Source of the DNA: Oceanomicrobium pacificus | Lineage (GTDB): Bacteria > Pseudomonadota > Alphaproteobacteria > Rhodobacterales > Rhodobacteraceae | Reading direction: 5' to 3' | Assembly (NCBI RefSeq): GCF_009833495.1 | Contig: NZ_WUWG01000001.1 | Coordinates: 248,001 to 312,000 of the forward strand | DNA length: 64,000 nt | Shown here: positions 46,626-56,030 of the stretch, piece by piece | How the letters are laid out: each line of letters starts with the position of its first letter | Position numbering within the stretch: the stretch's first letter is position 1 | The notes under the pieces: model-generated | Seen by the model: only the letters and a program-made list of their open reading frames with translations | Told to the model about the DNA's origin: nothing | Database searches by the model: none | Translations under genes and position numbers: made by a program

Positions 46626-47027
46626 TCAGTTTTCTTCCCAGATGATGCGCAGCTGCTCGCTGCGCTGGCGGGTCAGGTCTTCCAGACAATAAAGAATGAT
46701 GACGGGCTCCAGCGTGCCGCCACGATAGGTGAAGCCCTGCGCAAGGCAGGCCTTGTCGCGAAAATCGATCCATGCCCGTTGCGCGTCGCGCAGGGCCTCG
46801 GCACCGCCGCGCTGGTCATCCGGCAGGTCGGCATCGAGCGACGTCATCCACTCCATTGCCCGCCTGTAGTCGACATTCAGATCCTCGTCGGCGGCCTTGT
46901 AGGCGCGGTCGGCGCAGACCCGCATGTCAAACGTGGTCAGCTGGTTGTTGCAGTCGACATCCGCCTCCTGCGCCGCAACGGGCAAGGCGGCGAGCGCCAC
47001 GAGCAGGGACGCGGCGGCGCGGCGCAT
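46626..47027 (-). CDS. LprI/DUF1311-family secreted protein in the urease operon
   Basis: A 133-residue protein with a signal peptide (about residues 1-20, PVAAQEA) and the DUF1311 pattern with four cysteines ([34 protein letters not shown]). The family includes lysozyme inhibitors and other periplasmic proteins. It lies between ureB and ureC; its ATG shares an A with the ureB stop (TGATG). A role in urease biogenesis is not established. Confidence 0.82.
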   Translation of the reverse strand: MRRAAASLLVALAALPVAAQEADVDCNNQLTTFDMRVCADRAYKAADEDLNVDYRRAMEWMTSLDADLPDDQRGGAEALRDAQRAWIDFRDKACLAQGFTYRGGTLEPVIILYCLEDLTRQRSEQLRIIWEEN

Positions 47028-47332
47028 CAGAGATCACCCATCACGGCCTGATTGAACCCGTAGACACGGCGCTTGCCCGAAAGCGGCACCAGCGTGACCT
47101 CGCGCGTCTGGCCCGGCTCGAAGCGCACGGCGGTCCCCGCGGCAATGTCGAGCCGGAGCCCGCGCGCGCGGTCGCGGTCGAAATCGAGCCCGCTGTTGGC
47201 CTCGGCAAAATGGTAGTGGCTGCCCACCTGCACCGGACGGTCGCCGGTGTTGCTGACGGTCAGCGTCACCGGCTCCGCGCCGGCATTCAGCTCGATCTCG
47301 CCAGCCGCCGGCAGGAGTTCGCCGGGGATCAT
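47027..47332 (-). CDS. ureB: Urease beta subunit
   Basis: A 101-residue subunit with the family motifs [36 protein letters not shown] and [12 protein letters not shown]. It forms the structural core with UreA and UreC. The ATG at 47332 overlaps the stop of the small gene upstream by ATGA. The frame runs back to 47395, but that is the small gene. Confidence 0.95.
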   Translation of the reverse strand: MIPGELLPAAGEIELNAGAEPVTLTVSNTGDRPVQVGSHYHFAEANSGLDFDRDRARGLRLDIAAGTAVRFEPGQTREVTLVPLSGKRRVYGFNQAVMGDL

Positions 47333-47487
47333 TTCCGCGCCCGTGCAACCGCGACCACGACCCCGCCGAGGAGCGCCACCGACAGGAGCGCCCAACCTGC
47401 GTCGATCCCGTGCGGGTGCAGATGCGCGCCCTCATGGGCGAAGGCGATGCTGGGCGACAGGGCGGCGAGCGGAACAAGCGTTTTCAT
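47329..47487 (-). CDS. His-rich 52-residue envelope microprotein between ureA and ureB
   Basis: A 52-codon gene with ATG at 47487, GGAGG 7 bases upstream, and a stop that overlaps the ureB ATG (ATGA). It encodes a signal-like leader ending SIAFA, then [10 protein letters not shown] (four histidines in ten residues), and a C-terminal hydrophobic helix ([19 protein letters not shown]) ending in basic residues. It is too short for common annotation cut-offs. The design suggests a small periplasm-facing, membrane-anchored metal-binding peptide. Function is unknown; nickel binding is only an inference from context. Confidence 0.82.
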   Translation of the reverse strand: MKTLVPLAALSPSIAFAHEGAHLHPHGIDAGWALLSVALLGGVVVAVARARK

Positions 47488-47511
47488 GGATGAACCTCCG
47501 GTGGGTCTGGG

Positions 47512-47814
47512 TCAGCGGATCGGGTGGTGGACGGTGACGAGCTTGGTGCCGTCGGGAAATGTCGCCTCGACCTGCACGTCGTGGATCATCTCTGCGATCC
47601 CGTCCATGCACTGGTCGCGGGTGACCACATGGGCGCCCGCTTCCATCAGGTCGGCGACCGAGCGGCCGTCACGCGCGCCCTCGACGACAAAATCGGTGAT
47701 GAGCGCGATGGCCTCGGGGTGGTTGAGCTTCACGCCGCGCGCCAGCCGGCCCCGCGCCACCATGGCGGCCAGCGACACCAGCAACTTGTCTTTCTCGCGT
47801 GGGGTCAGGTTCAT
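47512..47814 (-). CDS. ureA: Urease gamma subunit
   Basis: A 100-residue subunit with the conserved [20 protein letters not shown] start, [11 protein letters not shown], and the [16 protein letters not shown] end. It is the first urease gene and lies 21 bases after urtE, directly joining the transporter and enzyme genes. ureD, which often stands here, is absent. Confidence 0.96.
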   Translation of the reverse strand: MNLTPREKDKLLVSLAAMVARGRLARGVKLNHPEAIALITDFVVEGARDGRSVADLMEAGAHVVTRDQCMDGIAEMIHDVQVEATFPDGTKLVTVHHPIR

Positions 47815-47835
47815 GCCTGTCCTCTCCTTCCCTGC

Positions 47836-48531
47836 TCAGACGGTGAGCCAGCGGCGCACGTCGTCCTCGACCATCGTGTCTCTTGTGCCGGACAATACGA
47901 TCTCTCCGCGGTCCATCACACAATAATCGTCGGCCAGGTCGCGGGCGAACTCGAAATATTGCTCCACCAGCACGATCGCCATGTCGCCGCGTCCGCGCAA
48001 ATAGGTGATCGCGCGACCGATATCCTTGATGATCGACGGCTGGATGCCTTCGGTCGGCTCGTCGAGCACCAGAAGTTTCGGCCGCGTCACCAGCGCCCGG
48101 CCGATCGCCAGCTGCTGCTGCTGCCCGCCCGACAGGTCGCCGCCGCGCCGCGCCAGCATATCTTTCAGGACGGGAAACAGCTCGAACACCTCGCCCGGCA
48201 CATAGCGCTCGGACCGCGGCAGGTTGGCATAGCCGGTCTCCAGATTTTCCTTCACCGTCAGGAGCGGAAATATCTCCCGCCCCTGCGGCACAGACGCAAT
48301 GCCACGCGCCGCGCGCTGGTCGGGCCGCAGGCGGGATATATCCTCGCCGTTCCACATGATCGCGCCTGCGGTGATCGGCTCGCGCCCGACGACCGCGCGC
48401 AGAAGCGAGGTCTTGCCGACGCCGTTGCGCCCGAGCACACAGGTCACACGGCCCGGACGGGCGGCCACGCTGATCCCCTTCAGGGTCGGCGCCGCGCCAT
48501 AGGAGAGGTCGATGGATTGAACGTCGAGCAT
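47836..48531 (-). CDS. urtE: Urea ABC transporter ATPase UrtE
   Basis: A 231-residue LivF-like ATPase with Walker A GRNGVGKTS, signature LSGGQQQQ and Walker B LLVLDEPTEGIQPS. With UrtD it powers high-affinity urea uptake. It follows urtD by 1 base and precedes ureA by 21 bases. Confidence 0.95.
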   Translation of the reverse strand: MLDVQSIDLSYGAAPTLKGISVAARPGRVTCVLGRNGVGKTSLLRAVVGREPITAGAIMWNGEDISRLRPDQRAARGIASVPQGREIFPLLTVKENLETGYANLPRSERYVPGEVFELFPVLKDMLARRGGDLSGGQQQQLAIGRALVTRPKLLVLDEPTEGIQPSIIKDIGRAITYLRGRGDMAIVLVEQYFEFARDLADDYCVMDRGEIVLSGTRDTMVEDDVRRWLTV

Positions 48532-48532
48532 C

Positions 48533-49276
48533 TCAGCGCCCCAGATAGGTTTCGATCACTTCGGGATTGGCCGACACATGGTCGAGCGACCCGTCGGCCA
48601 GAACCGCGCCCTGATGCAGCACGGTGACCTTGCAGCCGAGCGCGCGCACGAATTCCATGTCATGCTCGACCACGACCACCGAGTGTTTGCCGGCTATGTC
48701 GCGCAACAGCTCGGCCGTGCGCATCGTCTCGGCATCGGTCATGCCCGCGGCCGGTTCGTCGACGAGCAGCAGTTCGGGATCCTGGGCAAGCAGCATCCCG
48801 ATCTCCAGCCACTGTTTCTGGCCATGGCTGAGGTCGCCCGCCAGATCGTCGCGCTGCGCGGTGAGCCGCACGAGGTCCAGCAACTCATCGACCCGGGCCC
48901 GTTCCGCATCGGTGGTGCGGTGGAAGAGCGTGCCGAATACCGACCGGTCGGCTTTCAGCGACAGATGGAGATTGTCCTCCACCGTATGGGTCTCGAAGAC
49001 CGTCGGTTTCTGGAACTTCCGCCCGATGCCGAGCCGCGCGGACCCGGCCTCGTCGACCTTGGTGAGGTCGGTATCCTCGCCCCAGATCACCTCTCCTGTA
49101 TCGGGGCGGGTCTTGCCGGTGATGATGTCCATCATCGTGGTCTTGCCAGCCCCATTGGGACCGATGACCGCGCGCATTTCGCCGCGCTCGATGATGAGCG
49201 ACAGGTTGTTGATCGCCTTGAACCCGTCAAAGCTCCGGCTGACGCCGTTGAGGTAAAGCTGCGTCTTCTCGCTCAT
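48533..49276 (-). CDS. urtD: Urea ABC transporter ATPase UrtD
   Basis: A 247-residue LivG-like ATPase with Walker A GPNGAGKTT, signature LSHGQKQW and Walker B LLLVDEPAAGMT. The N-terminal region LYLNGVSRSFDGFKAINNL is typical. It overlaps the urtC stop by ATGA. Confidence 0.95.
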   Translation of the reverse strand: MSEKTQLYLNGVSRSFDGFKAINNLSLIIERGEMRAVIGPNGAGKTTMMDIITGKTRPDTGEVIWGEDTDLTKVDEAGSARLGIGRKFQKPTVFETHTVEDNLHLSLKADRSVFGTLFHRTTDAERARVDELLDLVRLTAQRDDLAGDLSHGQKQWLEIGMLLAQDPELLLVDEPAAGMTDAETMRTAELLRDIAGKHSVVVVEHDMEFVRALGCKVTVLHQGAVLADGSLDHVSANPEVIETYLGR

Positions 49277-50397
49277 GCCTCGGCCTCCTTCACCGGTGCT
49301 GCCTTGGCTTTCGGGCGAAGCCGGTCGCGGCTCGCCTCGATGAAGCCGAGCACGCCCTTGGGCAGGTAGAGCGTCACCAGAATGAACATGGCGCCCAGCG
49401 CGAAGAGCCAGATTTCGGGAATCCAGCCGGTCAGGAGTGTCTTCGACAGGGCGACGATGATCGCGCCAAGTGCCGCGCCCACAAGCGTGCCGCGCCCGCC
49501 CAGCGCCACCCAGATCACGATCTCGATCGAGTTGGCCGGGCTGAATTCACCGGGATTGATGATGCCGACCTGCGGCGTGTAAAGCGCGCCGGCCAACCCG
49601 GCCAGCATGGCAGAGACCACGAAGACGAAAAGCTTGTAGCCCTCCACACGGTAGCCCAGAAACCGCGTCCGGCTCTCCGCATCGCGGATCGAGACGAGCA
49701 CCTTGCCAAGCTTGCTCGCGGTGATCCATTTCGACAGGAGCAGCCCGCCCGCCAGCGCCAGAGCCGAGCAGACGAACAGCCCGACCCGCGTTGCATCGGA
49801 TTGCAGGTCGAAGCCCAGCACATCCTTAAAGTCGGTCAGCCCGTTATTGCCGCCGAACCCCATCTCGTTGCGAAAGAAGGCGAGCATCAGCGCATAGGTC
49901 ATGGCCTGCGTGATGATCGACAGGTAGACCCCTGTAACCCGCGACCGGAAGGCGAACCAGCCGAAGACGAAGGCCAGAAGCCCCGGAACGACCAGCGCCA
50001 TGATCGCGGCGAACCAGAACATGTCGAACCCGTGCCAGAACCAGGGCAGCCTGTCCCAGTTCAGGAAGACCATGAAATCGGGCAGGTCCGGGTTGGCATA
50101 GACGCCGCGGTCGCCGATCTCGCGCATCAGATGCATGCCCATCGCATAGCCGCCCAGCGCGAAGAAGGCGCCGTGGCCGAGCGAGAGGATCCCGCAATAG
50201 CCCCAGACAAGGTCGAGCGCGACGGCGAGGAGCGCGTAGCAGAGATATTTGCCCATCAGCGCGACGGCAAAGCTCGGCACATGCAGCGCGCTGTCGGGCG
50301 ACATCACCAAATTGCCAAGCGGCACGCAGACGGTGACAAGGAACAGAAGGCCGAGGAAAATGCCCATCCGGCGGTCGATCAGCTTGGTCAAACTCAT
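49273..50397 (-). CDS. urtC: Urea ABC transporter permease UrtC
   Basis: A 374-residue LivM-like permease with multiple membrane helices, the WGYCGILSLGHGAFFALGGYAMGM motif and the C-terminal GGRGTLVGAALGAI. It is shorter than the region of urtB. The gap to urtB is only 3 bases. Confidence 0.94.
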   Translation of the reverse strand: MSLTKLIDRRMGIFLGLLFLVTVCVPLGNLVMSPDSALHVPSFAVALMGKYLCYALLAVALDLVWGYCGILSLGHGAFFALGGYAMGMHLMREIGDRGVYANPDLPDFMVFLNWDRLPWFWHGFDMFWFAAIMALVVPGLLAFVFGWFAFRSRVTGVYLSIITQAMTYALMLAFFRNEMGFGGNNGLTDFKDVLGFDLQSDATRVGLFVCSALALAGGLLLSKWITASKLGKVLVSIRDAESRTRFLGYRVEGYKLFVFVVSAMLAGLAGALYTPQVGIINPGEFSPANSIEIVIWVALGGRGTLVGAALGAIIVALSKTLLTGWIPEIWLFALGAMFILVTLYLPKGVLGFIEASRDRLRPKAKAAPVKEAEA

Positions 50398-50400
50398 GGC

Positions 50401-52011
50401 TCAGGCCTCCACCGCGCGGCCCTTGAGGGCGAAAAGCCCCCGCGGCCGCTTCTGGATGAACAGGATGATGAAGACGAGCACGAGGATCTTGGCCAGCACC
50501 GCACCCGCGACCGGCTCAAGGAACTTGTTGGCCACGCCGAGGGTGAAAGCGCCCGCGAATGCGCCCCAGAGGTTGCCCGCGCCGCCGAAGACCACGACCA
50601 TGAAACTGTCCACGATGTAGCTCTGGCCGAGATTGGGCGACACATTGTCGATCTGGCTGAGCGCGACCCCGGCCAGCCCGGCAATGCCGGCGCCAAGCCC
50701 GAAGGTCATCGCGTCCACCCATCCGGTGCGGATGCCCATATCGGCCGCCATGGCGCGGTTCTGCGTGACGGCGCGCATCTGCAGCCCCATCGGCGTGCGC
50801 TTCAACAGCGCCAGCAGCCCGGCAAAGACAATCAGAGAGAAGACGAGGATCCAGAGCCGGTTGTAGGTGATGGTCAGCTGGCCCAGCTCGAAGGCCCCCG
50901 ACATCCAGTCGGGATTGCCCACCTCGCGGTTGTTCGGCCCGAAGATAGAGCGCACCGTCTGCTGCAGGATGAGGCTCACGCCCCAGGTGGCCAGAAGCGT
51001 CTCAAGCGGCCGCCCGTAAAGGTGCCGCACGATCCCGCGTTCGATGGCCACGCCGACGGCGCCGGCCGTCAGGAAGGCGAGCGGGGCCGCGATCAGGAGC
51101 GACCAGCCGAACATCTCGGGCATGGTGTTGCGGATGAATTCCTGCACGACGAATGTGGTGTAGGCGCCGACCATGATCAGTTCGCCATGGGCCATGTTGA
51201 TGACACCCATCACCCCGAAGGTGATGGCCAGCCCGATCGCGGCCAGCATCAGAACCGACCCGAGCGACAGGCCGTACCAGACATTCTGTGCCAGCCCCCA
51301 GACCTTCTGGGAACGTTCGATATCCGCGACCGCATCCGCGGCAGCTTCGGCCACCGGCCCCTCGCCGGCGGCGAGCGGCAGCAGGACCCCAAGGGCATCC
51401 TGATTGCCCATGGCTGCGATGGTGGTCACGGCTTCGAACTGATCCGCCTCGGTCGCGTCGCTGTTCAGCATCGCCACGGCCCGGGCCGCGCCCAGAACCG
51501 TGGCGACTTCCCTGTCGGACTCGGCCAACAATGCGGCGTCCAGTGCTTCTAACTGGTCCGGATCACCGCTCTTGAAAGCGGCTTCTGCCGCCTCAAGTCT
51601 CTTCGCCGGGTCGGGATGACGCAATGTCATGATGCCCAGCGCGGAACGGATCGCACGCCGCAATCCGTTGTTTACCTTAACTTTCTTGCCGTCCCGGCGG
51701 CCGATCTCGCCAAGCGACTCGCCCGTGAGCGGGTCATAGGCGGTGTAGGTCTTGCCCTCCTTCACGACGCGCACCAGCGTCCCGTCGGACTTCAGTTCCT
51801 GCAGGTCCCCCTCGCCCAGCGCCTCGAGAAGCGGCACGGCGCGCTCGTCGCCGGTCGCGGCGATCTCCATGACCAGCGCGGCGCGGTCGTCATAGCTGCC
51901 CTGCGGCAGGCGTTGCATCAGCTCCTCCAGCGTCGCGGCGGCGCCCGGCAGGGCGGTCACGAGCGCGAGAAGCATCAGGATCGGGGCGAATAGGGAGGTC
52001 AGGCGGGTCAT
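50401..52011 (-). CDS. urtB: Urea ABC transporter permease UrtB with N-terminal periplasmic extension
   Basis: A 536-residue LivH-like permease. Residues about 250-530 are the usual membrane part (LAITFGVMGVINMAHGELIMVGAY, GIAGLAGVALSQIDNVSPNLGQ). Before it, a signal peptide is followed by about 200 residues of HEAT-like helical repeats (LEELMQRLPQG, ERAVPLLEALG, PAKRLEAAEAAF). The extension is seen in other proteobacterial UrtB proteins and has no established role. The ATG at 52011 is taken rather than a start at 52056. Confidence 0.92.
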   Translation of the reverse strand: MTRLTSLFAPILMLLALVTALPGAAATLEELMQRLPQGSYDDRAALVMEIAATGDERAVPLLEALGEGDLQELKSDGTLVRVVKEGKTYTAYDPLTGESLGEIGRRDGKKVKVNNGLRRAIRSALGIMTLRHPDPAKRLEAAEAAFKSGDPDQLEALDAALLAESDREVATVLGAARAVAMLNSDATEADQFEAVTTIAAMGNQDALGVLLPLAAGEGPVAEAAADAVADIERSQKVWGLAQNVWYGLSLGSVLMLAAIGLAITFGVMGVINMAHGELIMVGAYTTFVVQEFIRNTMPEMFGWSLLIAAPLAFLTAGAVGVAIERGIVRHLYGRPLETLLATWGVSLILQQTVRSIFGPNNREVGNPDWMSGAFELGQLTITYNRLWILVFSLIVFAGLLALLKRTPMGLQMRAVTQNRAMAADMGIRTGWVDAMTFGLGAGIAGLAGVALSQIDNVSPNLGQSYIVDSFMVVVFGGAGNLWGAFAGAFTLGVANKFLEPVAGAVLAKILVLVFIILFIQKRPRGLFALKGRAVEA

Positions 52012-52035
52012 GATCCGGTCTTTCGGAAAAGAGGC

Positions 52036-52073
52036 GGCCCGGAACCCGAGGGGCAAATATCGGGTTCCGGGCC
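52036..52073 (-). promoter_or_regulatory. Intercistronic hairpin urtA/urtB
   Basis: A perfect 13-pair stem GGCCCGGAACCCG/CGGGTTCCGGGCC with a 12-base loop starts 11 bases after the urtA stop. No T-run follows. Likely it protects urtA mRNA or attenuates the permease genes. Confidence 0.78.
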
Positions 52074-52084
52074 TTGTCGGCGGA

Positions 52085-53365
52085 TTACTGGCTCACGCCA
52101 CCGCACTGACCCTTGGCAACATCGAAGTTGCCGCAGGACATGGGCGCGCGCCAGTCGGCGATCAGGTTCGCGCTGTCCGGCAGATAGTCGGACCATGCAT
52201 CACCTGCGACGAGGCCCGTGGTTTCCCAGACGATGTCGAACTGGCCGTCATCCTGGATTTCACCGACGAGCACCGGCTTGGTGATATGGTGGTTCGGCAT
52301 CATGGCGGAGAAGCCGCCCGACAGGTTCGGAACCGACACGCCGATGATCGAGTCGATCACCGCATCGGCGTCGGTGGTGCCGGCCTTCTCGACCGCTTTC
52401 AGCCACATGTTGAAGCCGATGTAATGCGCTTCCATCGGGTCGTTGGTCACGCGGTCTTCGTCGCCGATGAACCCGTGCCATGCTTCGATGAACTCGTCAT
52501 TCTCTTCGGTGTCGACAGACATGAAGTAGTTCCATGCCGCGAGATGGCCGACGAGCGGCGCGGTGTCGAGACCGGCCAGTTCTTCCTCACCCACGGAGAA
52601 GGCAACGACCGGAATATCCTCGGCGGAGACACCCTGGTTGCCCAGTTCCTTGTAGAAGGGCACGTTGGCGTCGCCGTTGATGGTGGACACCACGGCCGTC
52701 TTCTTGCCGGCGGAGCCGAAAGCCTTGATGTCGGACACGATCGTCTGCCAGTCGGAGTGACCGAAGGGCGTGTAGTTGATCATGATGTCTTCCTCGGCCA
52801 CGCCGAGCGATTTCAGATAGGCTTCGAGGATCTTGTTGGTCGTGCGCGGGTAGACATAGTCGGTCCCGGCCAGAACCCAGCGCTCCACGCCTTCGTTCTC
52901 CAGCAGATAGTCGACCGCCGGAATGGCCTGCTGGTTCGGGGCGGCGCCGGTGTAGAAGACGTTGCGCTGCGATTCCTCGCCCTCGTACTGGACGGGGTAG
53001 AACAGAAGGCCGTTCAGCTCTTCGAAGACCGGCAGGACCGATTTGCGGGACACGGATGTCCAGTTGCCGAAGACGGCGGCCACTTCGTGAACTTCGAGAA
53101 GCTCGCGGGCCTTTTCGGCGAAGAGCGGCCAGTCGGAGGCCGGATCGACGACCACGGCTTCAAGCTGCTTGCCGAGCAGGCCGCCATTCTTGTTCTGCTC
53201 CTCGATGAGCATCAGCATGGCGTCTTTCAGGGTGGTCTCGGAAATGGCCATGGTCCCGGACAGGGAGTGCAGGATGCCGACCTTGATCGTATCCTCGGCC
53301 TGCGCTGCGGTGGCGGAGACCAGTGCGGTCATCGCGGCACCTGCCAGAAGCGACAGTTTCGTCAT
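52085..53365 (-). CDS. urtA: Urea-binding protein UrtA
   Basis: A 426-residue ligand-binding protein with a signal peptide (ATAAQAED, cleavage after residue about 24) and the UrtA pattern VGILHSLSGTMAISE, WTSVSRKSVLPVFEE, FYPVQYEGEE and NHHITKPVLVGEI. It supplies urea to UrtBCDE. The ATG at 53365 follows GGAGA at 6 bases. It starts the urt-ure operon. Confidence 0.95.
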   Translation of the reverse strand: MTKLSLLAGAAMTALVSATAAQAEDTIKVGILHSLSGTMAISETTLKDAMLMLIEEQNKNGGLLGKQLEAVVVDPASDWPLFAEKARELLEVHEVAAVFGNWTSVSRKSVLPVFEELNGLLFYPVQYEGEESQRNVFYTGAAPNQQAIPAVDYLLENEGVERWVLAGTDYVYPRTTNKILEAYLKSLGVAEEDIMINYTPFGHSDWQTIVSDIKAFGSAGKKTAVVSTINGDANVPFYKELGNQGVSAEDIPVVAFSVGEEELAGLDTAPLVGHLAAWNYFMSVDTEENDEFIEAWHGFIGDEDRVTNDPMEAHYIGFNMWLKAVEKAGTTDADAVIDSIIGVSVPNLSGGFSAMMPNHHITKPVLVGEIQDDGQFDIVWETTGLVAGDAWSDYLPDSANLIADWRAPMSCGNFDVAKGQCGGVSQ

Positions 53366-53705
53366 TGTGAATTCTCCGTTCAAACGGTCGCTGAAATCTG
53401 TGGCCGCCACCTTGCCGAAGCCGGGGCGGCGTCATAGGTTTCAGGTGCGACCTTAGCGTTGCAACCCGTGTGGCGGCGGGCGTTTCCAAGCCTCCCGCTG
53501 CCGCACACCTTCCGAACCGATCCCCATCTTTCCTTGGCATCTCGGACCATCTGGCAGCCGGATCGTGTTGGGATTCCCCTGTTCGGGTCAAACGGTTTGC
53601 CCTGTTTTTCGACTTGAAGGGCATGTCTGTCTATTTTTTAACCAGCAAATCACGGCTTTTGCCGCTACTGGTCACAAAATAGTCAACAGGTCGCGAAATG
53701 CGCCC
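53366..53705. other. Intergenic region between urtA and betA
   Basis: About 340 bases between the 5' end of urtA and the 3' end of betA. It must hold the urtA promoter. Near 53640-53700 is an interrupted dyad (ACCAG/CTGGT enclosing CGGC/GCCG) next to an A/T run, which may help end the bet transcript. I found no -24/-12 (sigma-54) element that I would trust. Confidence 0.5.
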
Positions 53706-55367
53706 TTACCGCTGGTTGTTCTGCCAGTCGGGATGCCGCCATGGCGCGAGGTTCTCGGGCGGCAGCATGTCTCCGCCAAGGATATGGTCGGCCGCCTTCT
53801 CGCCCACCATGATGCTCGGCGCGTTGAGATTGCCATTGGTAATGCGCGGGAAAATCGAACTGTCCGCGACCCGCAGCCCCTCGACCCCGATCACGCGGCA
53901 GGCCGGATCGACCACCGCCATCGGATCATCCGCCGCCCCCATCTTCGCAGTCCCGCACGGGTGATAGGCGCTCTCTGCATGGGCACGGATGAAATCGTCG
54001 AGCGCGTCGTCGCTCGTGGCATCGGCGCCGGGCAGAATTTCTTCCCCGCGATAGGCGTCGAAAGCGGGCTGGGCGAAAATCTCCCGCGTCAGGCGCAGGC
54101 AGGTCCGGAACTCGACCCAGTCGGAGGCTTCGGACATGTAGTTGAACCGGATCACGGGTGGCGTTTCGGGACGGGCATCCCGCAATGTGACCGCCCCGCG
54201 CGAGGCCGAGCGCATCGGCCCGACATGGGCCTGGAACCCGTGGCCGCGCACGGCCGTCCGCCCGTCATAGCGCACGGCGAGCGGCAGGAAGTGATACTGG
54301 ATATCGGGATAGGACACGCCGGCGGCCGACCGGATGAAGGCCGTGCTCTCGAAATTGTTCGACGCCCCGACGCCGCGCCGCGCGAACAGCCACTGCGCCC
54401 CGACGAGCGCCTTGCCGGGCAGGTTCCAGTAGGAATAGAGCGTCACCGGCTTCAGGCTGCGCATCTGGAAATAGACTTCCAGATGGTCCTGCAGGTTCTG
54501 CCCGACGCCAGGACGGTCGGCCCGCACGTCTATGCCATGCTCGGCCAGATGCGCGGCCGGACCAATGCCCGACAACATCAGAAGTTTCGGCGTGTTGATC
54601 GAACTGGCGGCGAGCACAACCTCGCGCCGTGCGCGGATCACCTCGACCCGGCCGCGCCGCGCGATCTCCACACCGGTGGCACGACTGCCATCAAAGGTCA
54701 CGCGCTGTGCGAGGCCCCGCACCAATGTCAGGTTCGGGCGCTTCAACGCAGGGCGCAGATAGGCGTTGGCGGCCGACCAGCGCCGCCCGCGCCAGACCGT
54801 CTGCTCGAAAGCCCCGAACCCTTCCTGCTGGGCGCCGTTATAGTCGTCGGTCAGCGGGTAGCCGGCTTCCGACCCGGCCGTGACGAACGCATGGTAGAGC
54901 GGATTGCGGCGCGGGCCGCGGGTGACATGGAGCGGGCCGGAACGCCCGCGATAGGGCGCGTCATCATGGGCGCTGCCCCCGTGCCAGGTTTCCATCCGCT
55001 TGAAATAGGGCAGCACGTCGGCATAGGACCAGCCGCTGGCCCCGCTTTCCGCCCAATGGTTGAAATCCTCCGCGTGGCCGCGCACGAAGACCATCCCGTT
55101 GACCGAGGAGGACCCGCCGATCACCTTGCCGCGCGGGGTTGCGAGCACGCGGTTGCCCAGATGCGGCTCGGGCTCGGTCGCAAAGCCCCAGTCGTAGCGC
55201 GCCATGTTCATCGGGAAGGACAGCGCACCCGGCATCTGGATGAGCGGCCCCGCATCCGAGCCGCCATATTCGATCAGGATCACCCGGTTGGCCGGATTTT
55301 CCGACAGCCGGTAGGCCAGCGCACAGCCCGCAGAACCGGCCCCGACGATGACGAAATCGGCCTCCAT
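53706..55367 (-). CDS. betA: Choline dehydrogenase (GMC oxidoreductase)
   Basis: A 553-residue GMC flavoprotein with FAD motif [15 protein letters not shown] at the start, GMC signature 1 ([20 protein letters not shown]), signature 2 ([19 protein letters not shown]) and the C-terminal catalytic region [13 protein letters not shown] with [21 protein letters not shown]. It oxidises choline to betaine aldehyde. The ATG at 55367 shares an A with the betI stop. betB and betC are not in the window. Confidence 0.92.
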   Translation of the reverse strand: MEADFVIVGAGSAGCALAYRLSENPANRVILIEYGGSDAGPLIQMPGALSFPMNMARYDWGFATEPEPHLGNRVLATPRGKVIGGSSSVNGMVFVRGHAEDFNHWAESGASGWSYADVLPYFKRMETWHGGSAHDDAPYRGRSGPLHVTRGPRRNPLYHAFVTAGSEAGYPLTDDYNGAQQEGFGAFEQTVWRGRRWSAANAYLRPALKRPNLTLVRGLAQRVTFDGSRATGVEIARRGRVEVIRARREVVLAASSINTPKLLMLSGIGPAAHLAEHGIDVRADRPGVGQNLQDHLEVYFQMRSLKPVTLYSYWNLPGKALVGAQWLFARRGVGASNNFESTAFIRSAAGVSYPDIQYHFLPLAVRYDGRTAVRGHGFQAHVGPMRSASRGAVTLRDARPETPPVIRFNYMSEASDWVEFRTCLRLTREIFAQPAFDAYRGEEILPGADATSDDALDDFIRAHAESAYHPCGTAKMGAADDPMAVVDPACRVIGVEGLRVADSSIFPRITNGNLNAPSIMVGEKAADHILGGDMLPPENLAPWRHPDWQNNQR

Positions 55368-55939
55368 CACAGGTTCTGGTCGATATAGGCGCCGATGATG
55401 GCCACGGCTTCGGCGGGCGCCGGGCCACTCCGGTGCAGGGCCTGCCGGATATAGAAGCCGTCGATCATCGCGCCGATACCCTGCGCGAGACGTTGCGCGG
55501 CGTCGCGGTCGATCAGGGCCGACAGGTCATGGACCAGATTGTCGTTCAGGCGGCGGGCATAGATCTGCAAGAGCCGCTGCGCGTCGGGCGCATGCTGGGC
55601 CTGCACATAGAAGGTGAGCCAGGCCGCCACGGTTTCGGTTGCGAAATTGCGCGGCGCGAAACTGGCCGCGATCACCGCCTCGATCCGTTCGCGCGGGCTG
55701 CGGGCGGATTTCAGCCCTTCCAGAACACCGGTGCCGAAATCGCTCAGGATCTGGCGCATCGCGGCGAGGAAAATCTGCTCCTTGCCGCCGAAATAATGGT
55801 GCGCCAGCGCCGGTGACATGCCCGCCCGTTTGGCGATCTGGCCAACGGTCACGTCGAGCGAGCCGGCCTGCCCGACCTCAAGGATCGTCGCCTCGATGAG
55901 CGCACGGCGGCGGATCGGTTCCATTCCGAGCTTCGGCAT
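55367..55939 (-). CDS. betI: Choline-responsive regulator BetI
   Basis: A 190-residue TetR-family repressor with the BetI-specific start [21 protein letters not shown] at about residues 28-50 ([27 protein letters not shown]) and the C-terminal [11 protein letters not shown] region. It represses bet genes in the absence of choline. The ATG at 55939 gives the family start; the frame is open upstream to 56002. It diverges from choX and probably controls both sides. Confidence 0.92.
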   Translation of the reverse strand: MPKLGMEPIRRRALIEATILEVGQAGSLDVTVGQIAKRAGMSPALAHHYFGGKEQIFLAAMRQILSDFGTGVLEGLKSARSPRERIEAVIAASFAPRNFATETVAAWLTFYVQAQHAPDAQRLLQIYARRLNDNLVHDLSALIDRDAAQRLAQGIGAMIDGFYIRQALHRSGPAPAEAVAIIGAYIDQNL

Positions 55940-55985
55940 GTGGGCTTTCCCTGAAAGTCTTGCTAAACTGAATCTTATGTTTTTA

Positions 55986-55999
55986 ATTGACCCGTCAAT
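55986..55999. promoter_or_regulatory. Candidate BetI operator
   Basis: The palindrome ATTGA-CCCG-TCAAT lies between betI and choX, about 32 bases before the choX ATG. It resembles known BetI boxes (ATTGA and TCAAT arms). A TetR-type repressor here could act on both promoters. Confidence 0.6.
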
Positions 56000-56030
56000 C
56001 AAGAAAAAATCTCACCAACAGGAGACCGAG

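Noticed and set aside
53366-53705. Sigma-54/NtrC-type promoter before urtA, expected for nitrogen-regulated urea uptake
   Set aside because: I looked for GG-N10-GC elements with flanking conservation and found nothing I would trust; no claim is made.
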